A stretch of 64,000 nucleotides of DNA. It comes from Streptococcus suis (lineage in GTDB: Bacteria; Bacillota; Bacilli; Lactobacillales; Streptococcaceae). A program made the position numbers and the translations under genes. The notes beneath the pieces were generated by a model. The model did not search any database. It saw only the letters and a program-made list of their open reading frames with translations, and had not been told where the DNA came from. This document shows positions 36,668 through 45,408 of this stretch, piece by piece (position 1 is the stretch's first letter; every line of letters begins with the position of its first letter). The stretch spans positions 18,650 through 82,649 of the forward strand of contig NZ_POJH01000055.1 of NCBI RefSeq assembly GCF_002960625.1. Direction: 5' to 3'.

Positions 36668-37194
36668 GACCACCTCAACTTCCTATACTTGTCCAAAAAA
36701 CCAAGCAGGCTGACTGGATACCCCTCCGAACTTTCGGCAGCCGTCACATCGTAGTAGGTCACAGACCAGCGGGCCACTGTTTCGGACTTGATACCAGCTT
36801 TATCACGCATTTTGGAGTCGTAAGCAATCAGCTTCTTCACGCCCGTCAAAACATCGGCAGGATAACTAACTTTCGTTGCTATAGCTCCTGAATGGGTTTC
36901 TGTGATAAAATCCCCACGGATTGTAATCACGCCCTCAGAAACGCTCTCAACGACATATAGACCATCGTTGTAGTCCGTGCCGTTGATTTCAATTGTGTCA
37001 CCAGGTCGAAAGATATCCACACGACCGCTACTGGCCTTGATTGTGCTCCCAGACAATCGCAAACCACGAATACGGAATTTTATCAACTGGAAGTTGTTAT
37101 TAGTCAGGTTTCGGACCATAGTTTCCAAACCGTCGCAGGTTTCTTGTGTAATGCTAGAGTCTAATTCTAGCGCATCATCTAGATCAATAATCAT
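36664..37194 (-). CDS. Head-tail connector protein
   Basis: I chose ATG 37194 (MIIDLDDALELDSSI) after GGAGG, 176 residues. Helical N-terminus, central beta segment (FRPGDTIEINGTDYNDGLYV) and helical C-terminus. The place right after the capsid genes fits the gp15/gp6-like adaptor. Confidence 0.65.
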   Translation of the reverse strand: MIIDLDDALELDSSITQETCDGLETMVRNLTNNNFQLIKFRIRGLRLSGSTIKASSGRVDIFRPGDTIEINGTDYNDGLYVVESVSEGVITIRGDFITETHSGAIATKVSYPADVLTGVKKLIAYDSKMRDKAGIKSETVARWSVTYYDVTAAESSEGYPVSLLGFLDKYRKLRWS

Positions 37195-37226
37195 ACATAC
37201 CTCCAATTAAAAAGGAGAGTAGCTGA

Positions 37227-37568
37227 CTACTCCCCTAGTTTTGACGCTTCTAAAATTTCGATTAAAGTTTCAGTTTTTGCATTCTTGGCATACCCAATGC
37301 CAGCTGCATCCAACTGGGCTTTGATATCGTCACGAGACAACTCTAGCGGGAATTGCTCTTGATTAGGGTTCTGTTGTACTTCTTTTGCTGGAAGTTCTAC
37401 CAATTCGCGAATAAGTGGTACACCTTTGGCATTGTTCGAACTTGCAAGCGTAGCGATACGTTCTCGAGTTGGCACGTATCCATCGCGAGGATATACCGCA
37501 TTTACTGGATATGTAACGCGGTCATCGTCCCCGTCAATGAATTGCTCAATCACAATATATTTAGCCAT
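37227..37568 (-). CDS. Small head protein with C-terminal HeH/LEM-like domain
   Basis: The 113-residue protein has an N-terminal beta part (KYIVIEQFIDGDDDRVTYPV, YPRDGYVPTRERIATLAS) and a C-terminal SAP/HeH-like helix-turn-helix (LSRDDIKAQLDAAGIGY ... TLIEILEA). Such proteins often lie directly after the capsid gene and may decorate the head or cap packaged DNA. The role is inferred. Confidence 0.6.
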   Translation of the reverse strand: MAKYIVIEQFIDGDDDRVTYPVNAVYPRDGYVPTRERIATLASSNNAKGVPLIRELVELPAKEVQQNPNQEQFPLELSRDDIKAQLDAAGIGYAKNAKTETLIEILEASKLGE

Positions 37569-37581
37569 ACGCTCCCCTTCC

Positions 37582-38457
37582 TTAGACTACCTCTGATCCT
37601 TGGCGGAAACTGAATGAAATCAACTGACGAGGGTCAATGATTTCCAAACCATAAACAAGCAAGCCTTTGACAGCGTCAGAGAAGTTCTTCTCTGGACGGT
37701 ACGCTTCTGTTTCAATGATTTGTTGAGCAAATGCAATGCCACCCTCTGTACCCGCAATCGTTGTAAATACAGTCGCATCTGTATCTTTTTTGGTTACCAC
37801 GTTGTTAGACACCAAAAGTTGCAAGTTAGCTACGGTTCCACCTTCAACGATACCATTTTGAAGTACGTTAAAGTTATCCACGAAACGGACATCCTTACGA
37901 AGCATACCGATATACCAAGCAGGAAGCACGACTTTACGACCAACACGAGGAAGGTTTGCTTCTGTCATGGCAGTATCAAGGTCAACCAAGATATCGTAAG
38001 CATTCTTGACAGTGATAGCGATTGAACCAGCTTTAGACTGCTCACCTTTTTTGTTTTTGATTTTTTCACTTGTTGCCAACGATGCAATTTTAGTATCTAC
38101 ATGGTCTGCAAGAGCATAGCCAGCACGTTCCATTGACTTATCAAGCAAATTGATGTTAGCTTGGGCTTTTGCTACGTCTTTTACCTGGAAGTTGAAATAC
38201 TTAGCCTGGTCAATATTGAGTGTAACTTGAGCACTTCCAAGCTCTTCTGGGCTGTCAATGTCTGAGCCGTCATAATCCTTGACAGTGATTTCCCCAATTG
38301 AGTTGATTTTGACAGTATCGCCAAAAGATTTGATTTCCCCTTCATACTCAGTTGTTGCCATTTGCTTAAAGACAAGATTTTTGTCCAGAGATGCCAACAA
38401 TCGAGCACTCCAAAGAGTAGGGATAAAGTGTTTGAATGTGTCTGTTCCAATTGCCAT
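37582..38457 (-). CDS. Major capsid protein
   Basis: The 291-residue protein is of the P22 coat/HK97-fold type: FIPTLWSARLLASLDKNLVF (about 12-31), VTLNIDQAKYFNFQVKDVAK, a LPRVGRKVVLPAWYIGML segment, and a C-terminal YGLEIIDPRQLISF strand. It follows the scaffold gene, overlapping by 1 bp. Confidence 0.85.
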   Translation of the reverse strand: MAIGTDTFKHFIPTLWSARLLASLDKNLVFKQMATTEYEGEIKSFGDTVKINSIGEITVKDYDGSDIDSPEELGSAQVTLNIDQAKYFNFQVKDVAKAQANINLLDKSMERAGYALADHVDTKIASLATSEKIKNKKGEQSKAGSIAITVKNAYDILVDLDTAMTEANLPRVGRKVVLPAWYIGMLRKDVRFVDNFNVLQNGIVEGGTVANLQLLVSNNVVTKKDTDATVFTTIAGTEGGIAFAQQIIETEAYRPEKNFSDAVKGLLVYGLEIIDPRQLISFSFRQGSEVV

Positions 38458-39062
38458 TAGTTAGTTCCTCCGTTTTCTAACGATGATTTAATTGCGTCCC
38501 AGTTCGAGTTGATTTGTTCCGGGGTCATTTTCGCAATATCTTCTTGTGTATAGATTGTGCTACGTTTACCTTCCGGCAAATTCGCCCCACCTAAAAACTT
38601 AAAGCCGTGATTGGCTTGTTCTGGATCTGGAGACTGGAAGAATGTTGGGTGGTTGGTCTGCAAGTCCTTGATTTTACTATCAAGGTCCTTGATGCTACCA
38701 TCTTCTGCTAATTCCACGTCACCAAGCTTGTACATGAGATAATCCACATCGGTCGCCTTAGCATTGGCCAGAGCATCCTTAATTGTCTGCTTCTTGGCTG
38801 TTTCTTTCGCGTCAGCTTCCAGTTGAGATACCTTCTCTTTGTACGTTTTGAGTTCATTCTGCAGTTCTTCGTTGTCCTTGTTTGATTTTTTTAAGGTGTC
38901 AAGCGTGCTGTTAGCTGTTTTGAGCTTTTCAGCCTGCTCGTTGTAGACATCTTTCGGGACAGCGTGCTTTGGAAATTCTTCTTTGACTGCGTTCATGACC
39001 GCATCAATGTCTGTTTTACCCTCTGCAGTATGTTTCTCAATAAGTTCTTTCAACCAATCCAT
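38457..39062 (-). CDS. Phage scaffolding protein (GP20-like)
   Basis: The 201-residue protein is mainly a charged coiled coil (about 40-105, QAEKLKTANSTLDTLKKSNK) with a C-terminal NLPEGKRSTIYTQEDIAKMT region that probably binds the capsid. It is directly upstream of the capsid gene. Confidence 0.85.
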   Translation of the reverse strand: MDWLKELIEKHTAEGKTDIDAVMNAVKEEFPKHAVPKDVYNEQAEKLKTANSTLDTLKKSNKDNEELQNELKTYKEKVSQLEADAKETAKKQTIKDALANAKATDVDYLMYKLGDVELAEDGSIKDLDSKIKDLQTNHPTFFQSPDPEQANHGFKFLGGANLPEGKRSTIYTQEDIAKMTPEQINSNWDAIKSSLENGGTN

Positions 39063-39237
39063 TATTGGTTACCTCCATAGATTTTTTATGCTGGCTCTCC
39101 CAGCAGGGAGTGTCTACGATATGCCACGCAGACATGGCCTGCCTAGTTTTCCGTCATGCGACAGGACACAAAGAAAACTGTCAGTTTCGACCAGTTTTGA
39201 GTATTTTAGAGTAATTTCGAGTAGTCTTTCCTACCAG

Positions 39238-39477
39238 TCAAGACCGTTTCCAAAACGGTTTCTTAGCATTACCATTAACCACTTGCTTTTCGATTTTGTC
39301 AAATCTTGAGTTTGTAGCCTGGGCATTGCGTTTAACGATGGCGTCCAAATCTCTGATATTATCCGCATGATTTCGTAGTGCATCGGTTAGCAAAATATTT
39401 TCCGCTGTCAATTGAGCGACTTTGTTTTCTAATCTCTCAATCCGCGACCATTTCTTCTTGATACGCTTGTTACTCAT
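39238..39477 (-). CDS. Small coiled-coil protein
   Basis: I chose ATG 39477 after AAAGGAGG, 79 residues. Basic start (MSNKRIKKKWSRIERLE) then a coiled coil (VAQLTAENILLTDALRNHAD). Unknown function; lies between head morphogenesis and scaffold genes. Confidence 0.5.
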   Translation of the reverse strand: MSNKRIKKKWSRIERLENKVAQLTAENILLTDALRNHADNIRDLDAIVKRNAQATNSRFDKIEKQVVNGNAKKPFWKRS

Positions 39478-39506
39478 AGCGACCTCCTTTCTATTTTTTT
39501 GCAACA

Positions 39507-39536
39507 AAAAAGCACTTAGACTTTTCTAGGTGCTTA
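39507..39536 (-). terminator. Terminator within the head region
   Basis: On the minus strand AGCACCTAG-AAAAGT-CTAAGTGCT then TTTTTTG; it starts at the stop codon of the 62-residue gene. It may lower expression of the coiled-coil gene relative to head genes. Confidence 0.75.
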
Positions 39537-39722
39537 GTAATCTCCGAATGTTGAGCGAGTTCGATTGTATTCTTCACGCCACACTTTGTATTCTTCGTAA
39601 AGGTCAACGATTTCCTGCGGAGTATCTGGTCTCAATCTTGGATTAGTGTAACGGTTCTTTTTTTCGAACCATGGTTCAATCTGTCGTCTCATCCTGGTCC
39701 CTTCAGTAATTACCATTTCCAT
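39534..39722 (-). CDS. Hypothetical basic protein, 62 aa
   Basis: Starts MEMVITEGTRMRRQIEPW, rich in Arg/Glu/Tyr. ATG 39722 is 2 bp from the stop of the head morphogenesis gene. No family recognised. Codon use resembles its neighbours. Confidence 0.5.
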   Translation of the reverse strand: MEMVITEGTRMRRQIEPWFEKKNRYTNPRLRPDTPQEIVDLYEEYKVWREEYNRTRSTFGDY

Positions 39723-39723
39723 G

Positions 39724-41391
39724 CTACCAGTCCTCCTTCTCTAAAAATTTAATAATTGAATTACCTTTACTGTTGTTGCTTAGCAAATCTAGCGTATTGG
39801 ACTCCGAAATAACTTCATTTGTTGAAGTTAGGTTGTCAATGTGTCCATCTAAATGTTCATATGCATACCCACTAATATCTGTACCAATATTGTAACCCTT
39901 CTCATCAATAAACTCAAGTAATTTCTCGTTGAATCTACGTTTTGATTCTGCGTAAGTAATACCATTCGCTTTTGCGTGATGTTCAATGTGCATATAGTGT
40001 TTATAATGCCCTAATTCATGGACCAAAGGTCCTCTAGGATCATTATCAACTGCAAAGAATTTTCCAATATTCCCATCATTGAGCCATTTCTGGTTGGTAG
40101 CCTGTAACTTCTTCACGATAGCTTTTTCATTGAATTTCGTTGCATTCAGAAAGACTGTGTTGGTCTTCGGATCATATGCTCCAAAATTATTCTTCTTGCC
40201 GATATCCTTGGCACTGTCATAAAGTACAAATCTGGGGGATGGACTACCTTCTGGGACCGTTAACCGACTCATGACATCGTCAATTTGACGTTCGTAGTAC
40301 GAGTAAGACTTGCGGGCAGACCCTAAACTGTCAGATACATATAGGTCATGTTTCGAATTAAGCACTTTTCGCCCTCGGAATGCTACCTCATCGCCGTGGA
40401 TAAGTTCTGATTTCCCTTTCTGAGGGCTAACTAACTTATCTGATTTTAAGTAATCAGTGTCAGTACCAACTGTAAATTGGCGTCGGTCAATAGCTTTCTC
40501 CCACTCTCGATAATTCCGATACCCGACAATCTCGCCAGTCTCATTATCTCTCCTTAAAAGTGGAGTATCATCGTCCTTAAGCCGTGATATAGTCCGACAT
40601 CGGCAGTTGACATCCTCGCTGGCAAAACCAAACATATGCGGTTGTTTGGTCCGAAGACCGTTAATCTCAAAATAGCCGTCAATGTCAGCCTTGGAGCCGT
40701 CCAATTCTGCGTGGTTGTGCCTGGTACGTCCGTCGAGAGTGGCTACCCAGACCTTGTCAAACTCGATGCCGAGCTCTTTGGCTTCTGCCTGGGCTTTTTC
40801 CCTAGCCACTGCCTGCACTCGACCAGCTTCTGTCCGAGTTATCATCATGGCACGACGATACGAGCTATACCCCTGTTCTGCCAATCTGGCAGATGCCTGG
40901 GCGTAGCTTGCACCGTGCAGAAAGATGCGGTTTAGGTCGTCCTTGATATTGTTTTTCAGCCGTTCGACAACACCGTCATTCAAGCGTTCAGATAGCTTAA
41001 AGTTCGCAACAGGCGTCTCAATGATGGTTTTCAGCTCTTCTTCCTTGAGCATGGCAAAGTTAATTCCACCATGACCACTCTCAAACTCATAGAATAGTTC
41101 GTTATAGGCAATTTTCCCAGTGTCAATTAGATGCCCCGTAATTTCGCTTCTAAGCCCTTTCCTCAACTTGTCGGCTGATTGGTCTAATTGTTCCAAAAGT
41201 GCACTCATTTGGCTCAATTTTAGTCTCTGTGAAGACGTTAGGGTATCTAGTCGCTGATAATCGACCAACAAAGACTTTTTCAAGTCCTTAATCGTGTCAA
41301 TATAGAGATCATAGAGCCGTCTGTCCGTCGCCTTGTCCGCTTTCTGCAGCAGGCTCTCTATTTCCTGCTGGAACTTGTTCAGCTCCGTCAT
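39724..41391 (-). CDS. Head morphogenesis protein (SPP1 gp7/Mu F-like) with zincin-like C-terminus
   Basis: The 555-residue protein begins with the gp7/F domain (to about 300), shown by RRAMMITRTEAGRVQAVA (about 180-197), VWVATLDGRTRHNHAELDG and the EDVNCRC cysteine motif. A C-terminal extension (about 330-555) is unusual: a segment VFLNATKFNEK followed by PLVHELGHYKHYMH, a zinc-metallopeptidase HExxH with further histidines. It may cleave head proteins or act in the host after ejection. Confidence 0.8.
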   Translation of the reverse strand: MTELNKFQQEIESLLQKADKATDRRLYDLYIDTIKDLKKSLLVDYQRLDTLTSSQRLKLSQMSALLEQLDQSADKLRKGLRSEITGHLIDTGKIAYNELFYEFESGHGGINFAMLKEEELKTIIETPVANFKLSERLNDGVVERLKNNIKDDLNRIFLHGASYAQASARLAEQGYSSYRRAMMITRTEAGRVQAVAREKAQAEAKELGIEFDKVWVATLDGRTRHNHAELDGSKADIDGYFEINGLRTKQPHMFGFASEDVNCRCRTISRLKDDDTPLLRRDNETGEIVGYRNYREWEKAIDRRQFTVGTDTDYLKSDKLVSPQKGKSELIHGDEVAFRGRKVLNSKHDLYVSDSLGSARKSYSYYERQIDDVMSRLTVPEGSPSPRFVLYDSAKDIGKKNNFGAYDPKTNTVFLNATKFNEKAIVKKLQATNQKWLNDGNIGKFFAVDNDPRGPLVHELGHYKHYMHIEHHAKANGITYAESKRRFNEKLLEFIDEKGYNIGTDISGYAYEHLDGHIDNLTSTNEVISESNTLDLLSNNSKGNSIIKFLEKEDW

Positions 41392-42823
41392 CTATCACCT
41401 CCGTCACTTGATTAAAATCAGATTGGTACCCCTGCTCTTCAAGAGCCTTCTCAACTTCGTCCGGGTCGACTTCCAAGATGCCAGCCAGCAATTCCAAAAC
41501 CGTGCGATCGTCAAGCCGAGGTGCTGCGGTCATGATGTTGTTAATCAAGACTTGGTTGGTCTCAGCCTCAGTCTTAGCAATCGATGCGTTGTCCGTCTCA
41601 TTGGCCATGACATCCCTAGTAATTGTGACTTCAAGGTCGCTGACATCATAAGCCTTACCGTGCAGTTCGTTGATGTTCTCCACGATTAACTGCAACATTT
41701 CCTTGATGACCGCACGCAAGCGGACCTCAATCTTATTGCACTTCAGGTCTAGCAGGCTATACCGTGATTTGATGACCACGTTAGTGATATTGCCATCGCC
41801 CGTCTGCGAGCTGTCAAAGCCCATACCAAACTTGTAGATAGCTTCCTTGTCAATCTCAAGCTTAGCTTTACGGGCCTCAACCGGGATGTTGGTAGTGATG
41901 ACATCAATGCCTCCGTTTTCGCCAACTCCAACTGTTTTCTTGGTCTTTAAGTTTGTGACCAATGATGACAGATTGTCTCCTTCGTAACCGCGAACAGCGT
42001 AAATAGGATGGTCAAAGTCAATCAGATTATTAGATAAGGCACAAGCCATCATGTCGTAGTCGTCAATGATATCTTTAATTGGTCGCAGGTCATTGGTCTT
42101 ACTGCGATTATTGTATAAGCAAATATACGGCACTCTACCATAACCTTCGCCAAACTTGTCATCTCCCTTTTGAGCTAGCATGTGAGGTTTAGGATTAAAC
42201 TCAACTGACGCATCTAACTTGACTGCTTGGCTGTCTTCTTGAATAAAATAAAAGACCTCTTCCTTGGTCCATAACTGGATTTTGGTCACGGTCTTCTGCT
42301 TGTTGTTCTTCACTATTTGGTCATCATAGTAATAGATAATCTGGTCGATGTTGTAAAACTCATCATAGATTGGGATGATTTTAAGAGCATCAGCAGTCTT
42401 AAAGCGTAAGTAACCATCTGCGTCCTTCCTCCAAAAGACATACTCATACGCCTTCTGGCTTGCCCCCTCAACCAATTCCTGCAGCATCAACTGGAAGTCC
42501 TCGTTGATATATTCGTCCAGGTATTCCTGGAGCCCTGTCTGCTCGGTCGTAACTTCAATGGGATTAGACAGTAGGTACTGCACCTTTTGGTCAACTAGCT
42601 CTGTAAAATACTGATGCGCAATCCGGGTATTACTTCGGTTTTTCTCTTCAACGAGCTCACCCTCGTTATTAAAATAAAAAAGCCGATAATTTGCGATATC
42701 GTGCTTGCCCTCGTAATAATCAATGCCCGTCTGCATCTCACGCTTGAGCTTACTTCCGCGGTCATCCGTGACTAGTCTTTTAATTTCGGCAGTCAATGCC
42801 GATATATTGTCTGTTTGTAACAT
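41309..42823 (-). CDS. Portal protein, SPP1 gp6-like
   Basis: I chose ATG 42823 (MLQTDNISALTAEIKR) after AGGAGGAG. The 504-residue protein shows gp6 landmarks: GIDYYEGKHDI (about 34), YFTELVDQKVQYLLSNPIEV (about 72), GRVPYICLYNNRSKTNDL. Its 3' end overlaps the head morphogenesis gene by 83 bp, a long overlap. Confidence 0.9.
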   Translation of the reverse strand: MLQTDNISALTAEIKRLVTDDRGSKLKREMQTGIDYYEGKHDIANYRLFYFNNEGELVEEKNRSNTRIAHQYFTELVDQKVQYLLSNPIEVTTEQTGLQEYLDEYINEDFQLMLQELVEGASQKAYEYVFWRKDADGYLRFKTADALKIIPIYDEFYNIDQIIYYYDDQIVKNNKQKTVTKIQLWTKEEVFYFIQEDSQAVKLDASVEFNPKPHMLAQKGDDKFGEGYGRVPYICLYNNRSKTNDLRPIKDIIDDYDMMACALSNNLIDFDHPIYAVRGYEGDNLSSLVTNLKTKKTVGVGENGGIDVITTNIPVEARKAKLEIDKEAIYKFGMGFDSSQTGDGNITNVVIKSRYSLLDLKCNKIEVRLRAVIKEMLQLIVENINELHGKAYDVSDLEVTITRDVMANETDNASIAKTEAETNQVLINNIMTAAPRLDDRTVLELLAGILEVDPDEVEKALEEQGYQSDFNQVTEVIDDGAEQVPAGNREPAAESGQGDGQTAL

Positions 42824-42831
42824 TTCTCCTC

Positions 42832-44091
42832 CTAAACGAGCCAGCCTGTACTCTCCGCACATTGCAAGCCGTATCTTAATGCGTCCATAAGGTGATTGTT
42901 CTTGTCCTCTGGCTTATTCAGCCATTTCCCTTCCTTGTCCTGTTGGTAGCAGTAAGAGTAAAATTCATCCATGATGTGCGTGCAATTTGGATGCACTGTA
43001 ATCTTGTATCCTTGTAATTTGGACACACCTGCCATAATACTGTCTTTGCCTTTACGGCTCGCCTTAATCCTGCGGATACCGTATTCTGATTTCAGCTCTT
43101 CAATTAATCGAGCTTCCGCACAATCTGCGATGATTTGACTACTGGCATAGCCTTTATCTGATATCATCTTTGCGATGTCCTTGGTAAATAGACCTACTTG
43201 GTAATGCTCATCGAAAACATAGATGTTCTTGTTTCGGTCATCTATGAGATACGCAACCAAGGCTGTCGGGTCGTGAGTAAATCCAAAGTCAAGACCAACG
43301 CATAGCTTATAGTTCCCAGATTGCAGTAGCTCTTCTTTGTCAAAATCAGCAACCTGAACATTTTCATAGACTAGCCCCTCAGCTACTCCCCACTCGCCAT
43401 CGCAGACAATGCGGGCCCGTCGCGAATTGGTGACATAGAGGTCCTCGTATCGCTTAATATCGACCTCATCCAGCCATTCATTGACACGGAAAGTTGTAGT
43501 CAATGCTAGCGTATCGACTCGCCGTGTTTCAGGGTCAAAAAAGACCCGTTTGAGCCAGTGACGCTCATTCCATGGGTTAAACGTGACCGTGATTTGTTTG
43601 TAAAAATCAGGCACGTCCAAGGTCCCCCGAATCGATTCCACTACAGTCGAGAATTTATCTTCATTTTCAATTTGATAAGCTTCTTCAAACCACGCCCAAC
43701 AGAGTATCCCGACATCGACAGTAATTGACGTTATTTTTAATTCATCATCCAAGCCTCGGAAGAGAATTTTCTGACCTGTTTTTTTCAGCGTAATTTCCGG
43801 CAAGCTTTCGTTGAATTTGAACAAGTGGCTAACTTTAAGTTGATTACAAGCCCATTTGAAGTCTGTATAAGTTGATTGCTTGTTGGTATTCGAGTAGCGA
43901 CGAACGACAAGCAAATTTGCCCATGAGTGTTTCAGCAACCGTGTGACGAAGTTCAAAGCGGTTGTTTTCGACTTCTTACTCCCGCGGCTACCTTTGACGA
44001 TTCTGTAAAAATTCCTAGACCGCCAAAACTGACCATAACCCTTACCGACTATGTCTGGCAGATTGACTTTAATCTGGGATGTCTGATTCAT
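42832..44091 (-). CDS. terL: Terminase large subunit
   Basis: I chose ATG 44091 (MNQTSQIKVNLPDIVG), 419 residues. Packaging ATPase: Walker A KGSRGSKKSKTTAL (about 31), Walker B GILCWAWFEEAY (about 128). The RNase H-like nuclease follows: LCVGLDFGFTHDPTALVAY (about 245) and IIADCAEARLI (about 300). It overlaps terS by 23 bp. Confidence 0.93.
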   Translation of the reverse strand: MNQTSQIKVNLPDIVGKGYGQFWRSRNFYRIVKGSRGSKKSKTTALNFVTRLLKHSWANLLVVRRYSNTNKQSTYTDFKWACNQLKVSHLFKFNESLPEITLKKTGQKILFRGLDDELKITSITVDVGILCWAWFEEAYQIENEDKFSTVVESIRGTLDVPDFYKQITVTFNPWNERHWLKRVFFDPETRRVDTLALTTTFRVNEWLDEVDIKRYEDLYVTNSRRARIVCDGEWGVAEGLVYENVQVADFDKEELLQSGNYKLCVGLDFGFTHDPTALVAYLIDDRNKNIYVFDEHYQVGLFTKDIAKMISDKGYASSQIIADCAEARLIEELKSEYGIRRIKASRKGKDSIMAGVSKLQGYKITVHPNCTHIMDEFYSYCYQQDKEGKWLNKPEDKNNHLMDALRYGLQCAESTGWLV

Positions 44092-44500
44092 TCGCAAACA
44101 CCACCGTTCCACTTACTTCTGCTTCGATTTTATCCGTCCAAAGCCTATGCCGTTTCCCTAAAAGCTCAGCGGCCTTAATTCTATCCTTAGCTCCGACATC
44201 AATATCTATGATCTGCTGACCAAGCTCACCTATGCTACACAGGGTCTGTTCTGTCCTCTCTCCTCGCATAACGGAAGTGAGGAACTCTAGGACTTCCTGC
44301 TGATCTGCAACCCGTTCAGACTGCAACTTTTCCAGCTGTTCGTCTATATAGGCTTTGACCATAGCATTTGATAGCAATCTACTACCATTTGCTTGAGCAA
44401 CTGCATCCTTCTTAACATTCGGATAAGCTTTTTTATAGGCCCTTGTAGCGTTCAAACTTATAATGTACTCATCAGCAAAAATCTTCTGTTTTTCGGTCAT
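44069..44500 (-). CDS. terS: Terminase small subunit
   Basis: I chose ATG 44500 (MTEKQKIFADEYIISLNA), 143 residues; GGAGG is 15 bp upstream, a poor fit, but this is the family's usual start. N-terminal helix-turn-helix (NATRAYKKAYPNVKKDAVAQ) binds the packaging site. It opens the late operon after a terminator. Confidence 0.88.
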   Translation of the reverse strand: MTEKQKIFADEYIISLNATRAYKKAYPNVKKDAVAQANGSRLLSNAMVKAYIDEQLEKLQSERVADQQEVLEFLTSVMRGERTEQTLCSIGELGQQIIDIDVGAKDRIKAAELLGKRHRLWTDKIEAEVSGTVVFANESDIPD

Positions 44501-44529
44501 CCCATGTCCATCACCTCCGTTCTTCAATA

Positions 44530-44559
44530 AAATAAAAACCCACACTTCATTGTGTGGGA
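44530..44559 (-). terminator. Terminator between the tRNA region and terS
   Basis: CCCACAC-AATGAA-GTGTGGG then TTTTTATTTT on the minus strand; it lies just upstream of the terS start. Confidence 0.85.
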
Positions 44560-44574
44560 AAAATATAGGAGAAA

Positions 44575-44665
44575 GACCCCTAGCGGAATCAAACCACCCA
44601 GCTTATAACTTACCTAGGATATAAGTAGCTGTGCAACCATGCAGGGCCTAGTCCCGATGGGGACT
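44575..44665 (-). other. tRNA-like structured region
   Basis: The ends AGTCCCC and GGGGTCT pair (6 of 7), and before the 3' arm there is a T-arm-like GGTGG-TTTGATT-CCGCT. A CTTATA ... TATAAG stem could be a long variable arm. No good anticodon arm could be drawn, so it may be a decayed tRNA or another RNA. The rest of 44560-44914 besides this and the tRNA-Ser shows only hairpins. Confidence 0.35.
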
Positions 44666-44740
44666 ATTCTGAAAGTTCTTGAGTAATCTATGAATACTCA
44701 CCCTAAAGGCTTACCCCGTTCTGGGACACAACTACTCAAA

Positions 44741-44827
44741 GGAGAGTATGGGATTCGAACCCATGCACCGAAAATTCGGCCTAGCAAGGTAGCAACCTGC
44801 CCTCTTCAGCCTCTTGAGTAACTCTCC
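44741..44827 (-). tRNA. tRNA-Ser (GCU)
   Basis: 87 nt class II tRNA. Acceptor GGAGAGT/ACTCTCC; D-arm CTCAAGAGGCTGAAGAG; anticodon stem GCAGG/CTTGC with loop TTGCTAC (anticodon GCT); long variable arm; T-arm ATGGG-TTCGAAT-CCCAT. The discriminator would be U rather than G, and CCA is not encoded. It may serve Ser codons AGC/AGU of phage genes. Confidence 0.8.
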
Positions 44828-44914
44828 ATAACAGGCAAGGCTTACTGCCTTACCCCTTAATTCTTGATACTACCATTCTAACAGATTTCAAAAATCATGC
44901 TCGTCCAACTATTC

Positions 44915-45334
44915 TCAATTATTCTCACATAACATCATATCTAGCTCAAAAATTGCAGATTTTCTTAAACGGTAGTATGTCTGCGGACTAATACCGTCTA
45001 AAGCATCGCAAATATCAATGATATGCTTCTTACTGATATACGTCATCCGCAGAACCGTTCTGTGTTTTGGGTCTTTCAGCTTGTTAATCAATCTACCTAA
45101 TTCAAGTTTCCTGTTAATAACTTCATTGGTATCTTGTTCAATAGCTTCTTTCATGATTACAAGTTGGGAATAGACATCATCAACTTTCCTAGCTTGACCA
45201 CCCTGAACCTTATCAATCTTCCATTTTGGACTTGAGAGCAAACCTGCCTCAAGCTCATTGATTTCATCTATCCGGCTTTGAATGTCTAAATCTAGGTTTT
45301 GTAACTCATCAAGTAACTCTTTAGCTTTGTTCAC
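44915..45334 (-). CDS. DUF1492/ArpU-like late regulator
   Basis: I chose GTG 45334 after AAAGGAGACGAGA, 139 residues. N-terminal coiled coil (VNKAKELLDELQNLDLDIQ) and C-terminal sigma-factor-like helix-turn-helix (RMTYISKKHIIDICDALDG, SPQTYYRLRKSAI). Such proteins control late phage transcription; the place before terminase fits. Confidence 0.75.
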   Translation of the reverse strand: MNKAKELLDELQNLDLDIQSRIDEINELEAGLLSSPKWKIDKVQGGQARKVDDVYSQLVIMKEAIEQDTNEVINRKLELGRLINKLKDPKHRTVLRMTYISKKHIIDICDALDGISPQTYYRLRKSAIFELDMMLCENN

Positions 45335-45407
45335 TCTCGTCTCCTTTGTGGTATAATATTGATAGCGATATACCACAGCCAGGGCAGAGAGTGCCTTGGC
45401 TTTTTTT
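45327..45407 (+). ncRNA. Plus-strand promoter-hairpin cassette 1
   Basis: TTGTTC, then extended -10 TGG-TATAAT (45352-45357), then about 20 nt later GCCAGGGCA-GAGAG-TGCCTTGGC with TTTTTTT (45378-45407). It would give a ~45-nt RNA antisense to the leader of the ArpU-like gene. Confidence 0.45.
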
Positions 45408-45408
45408 G

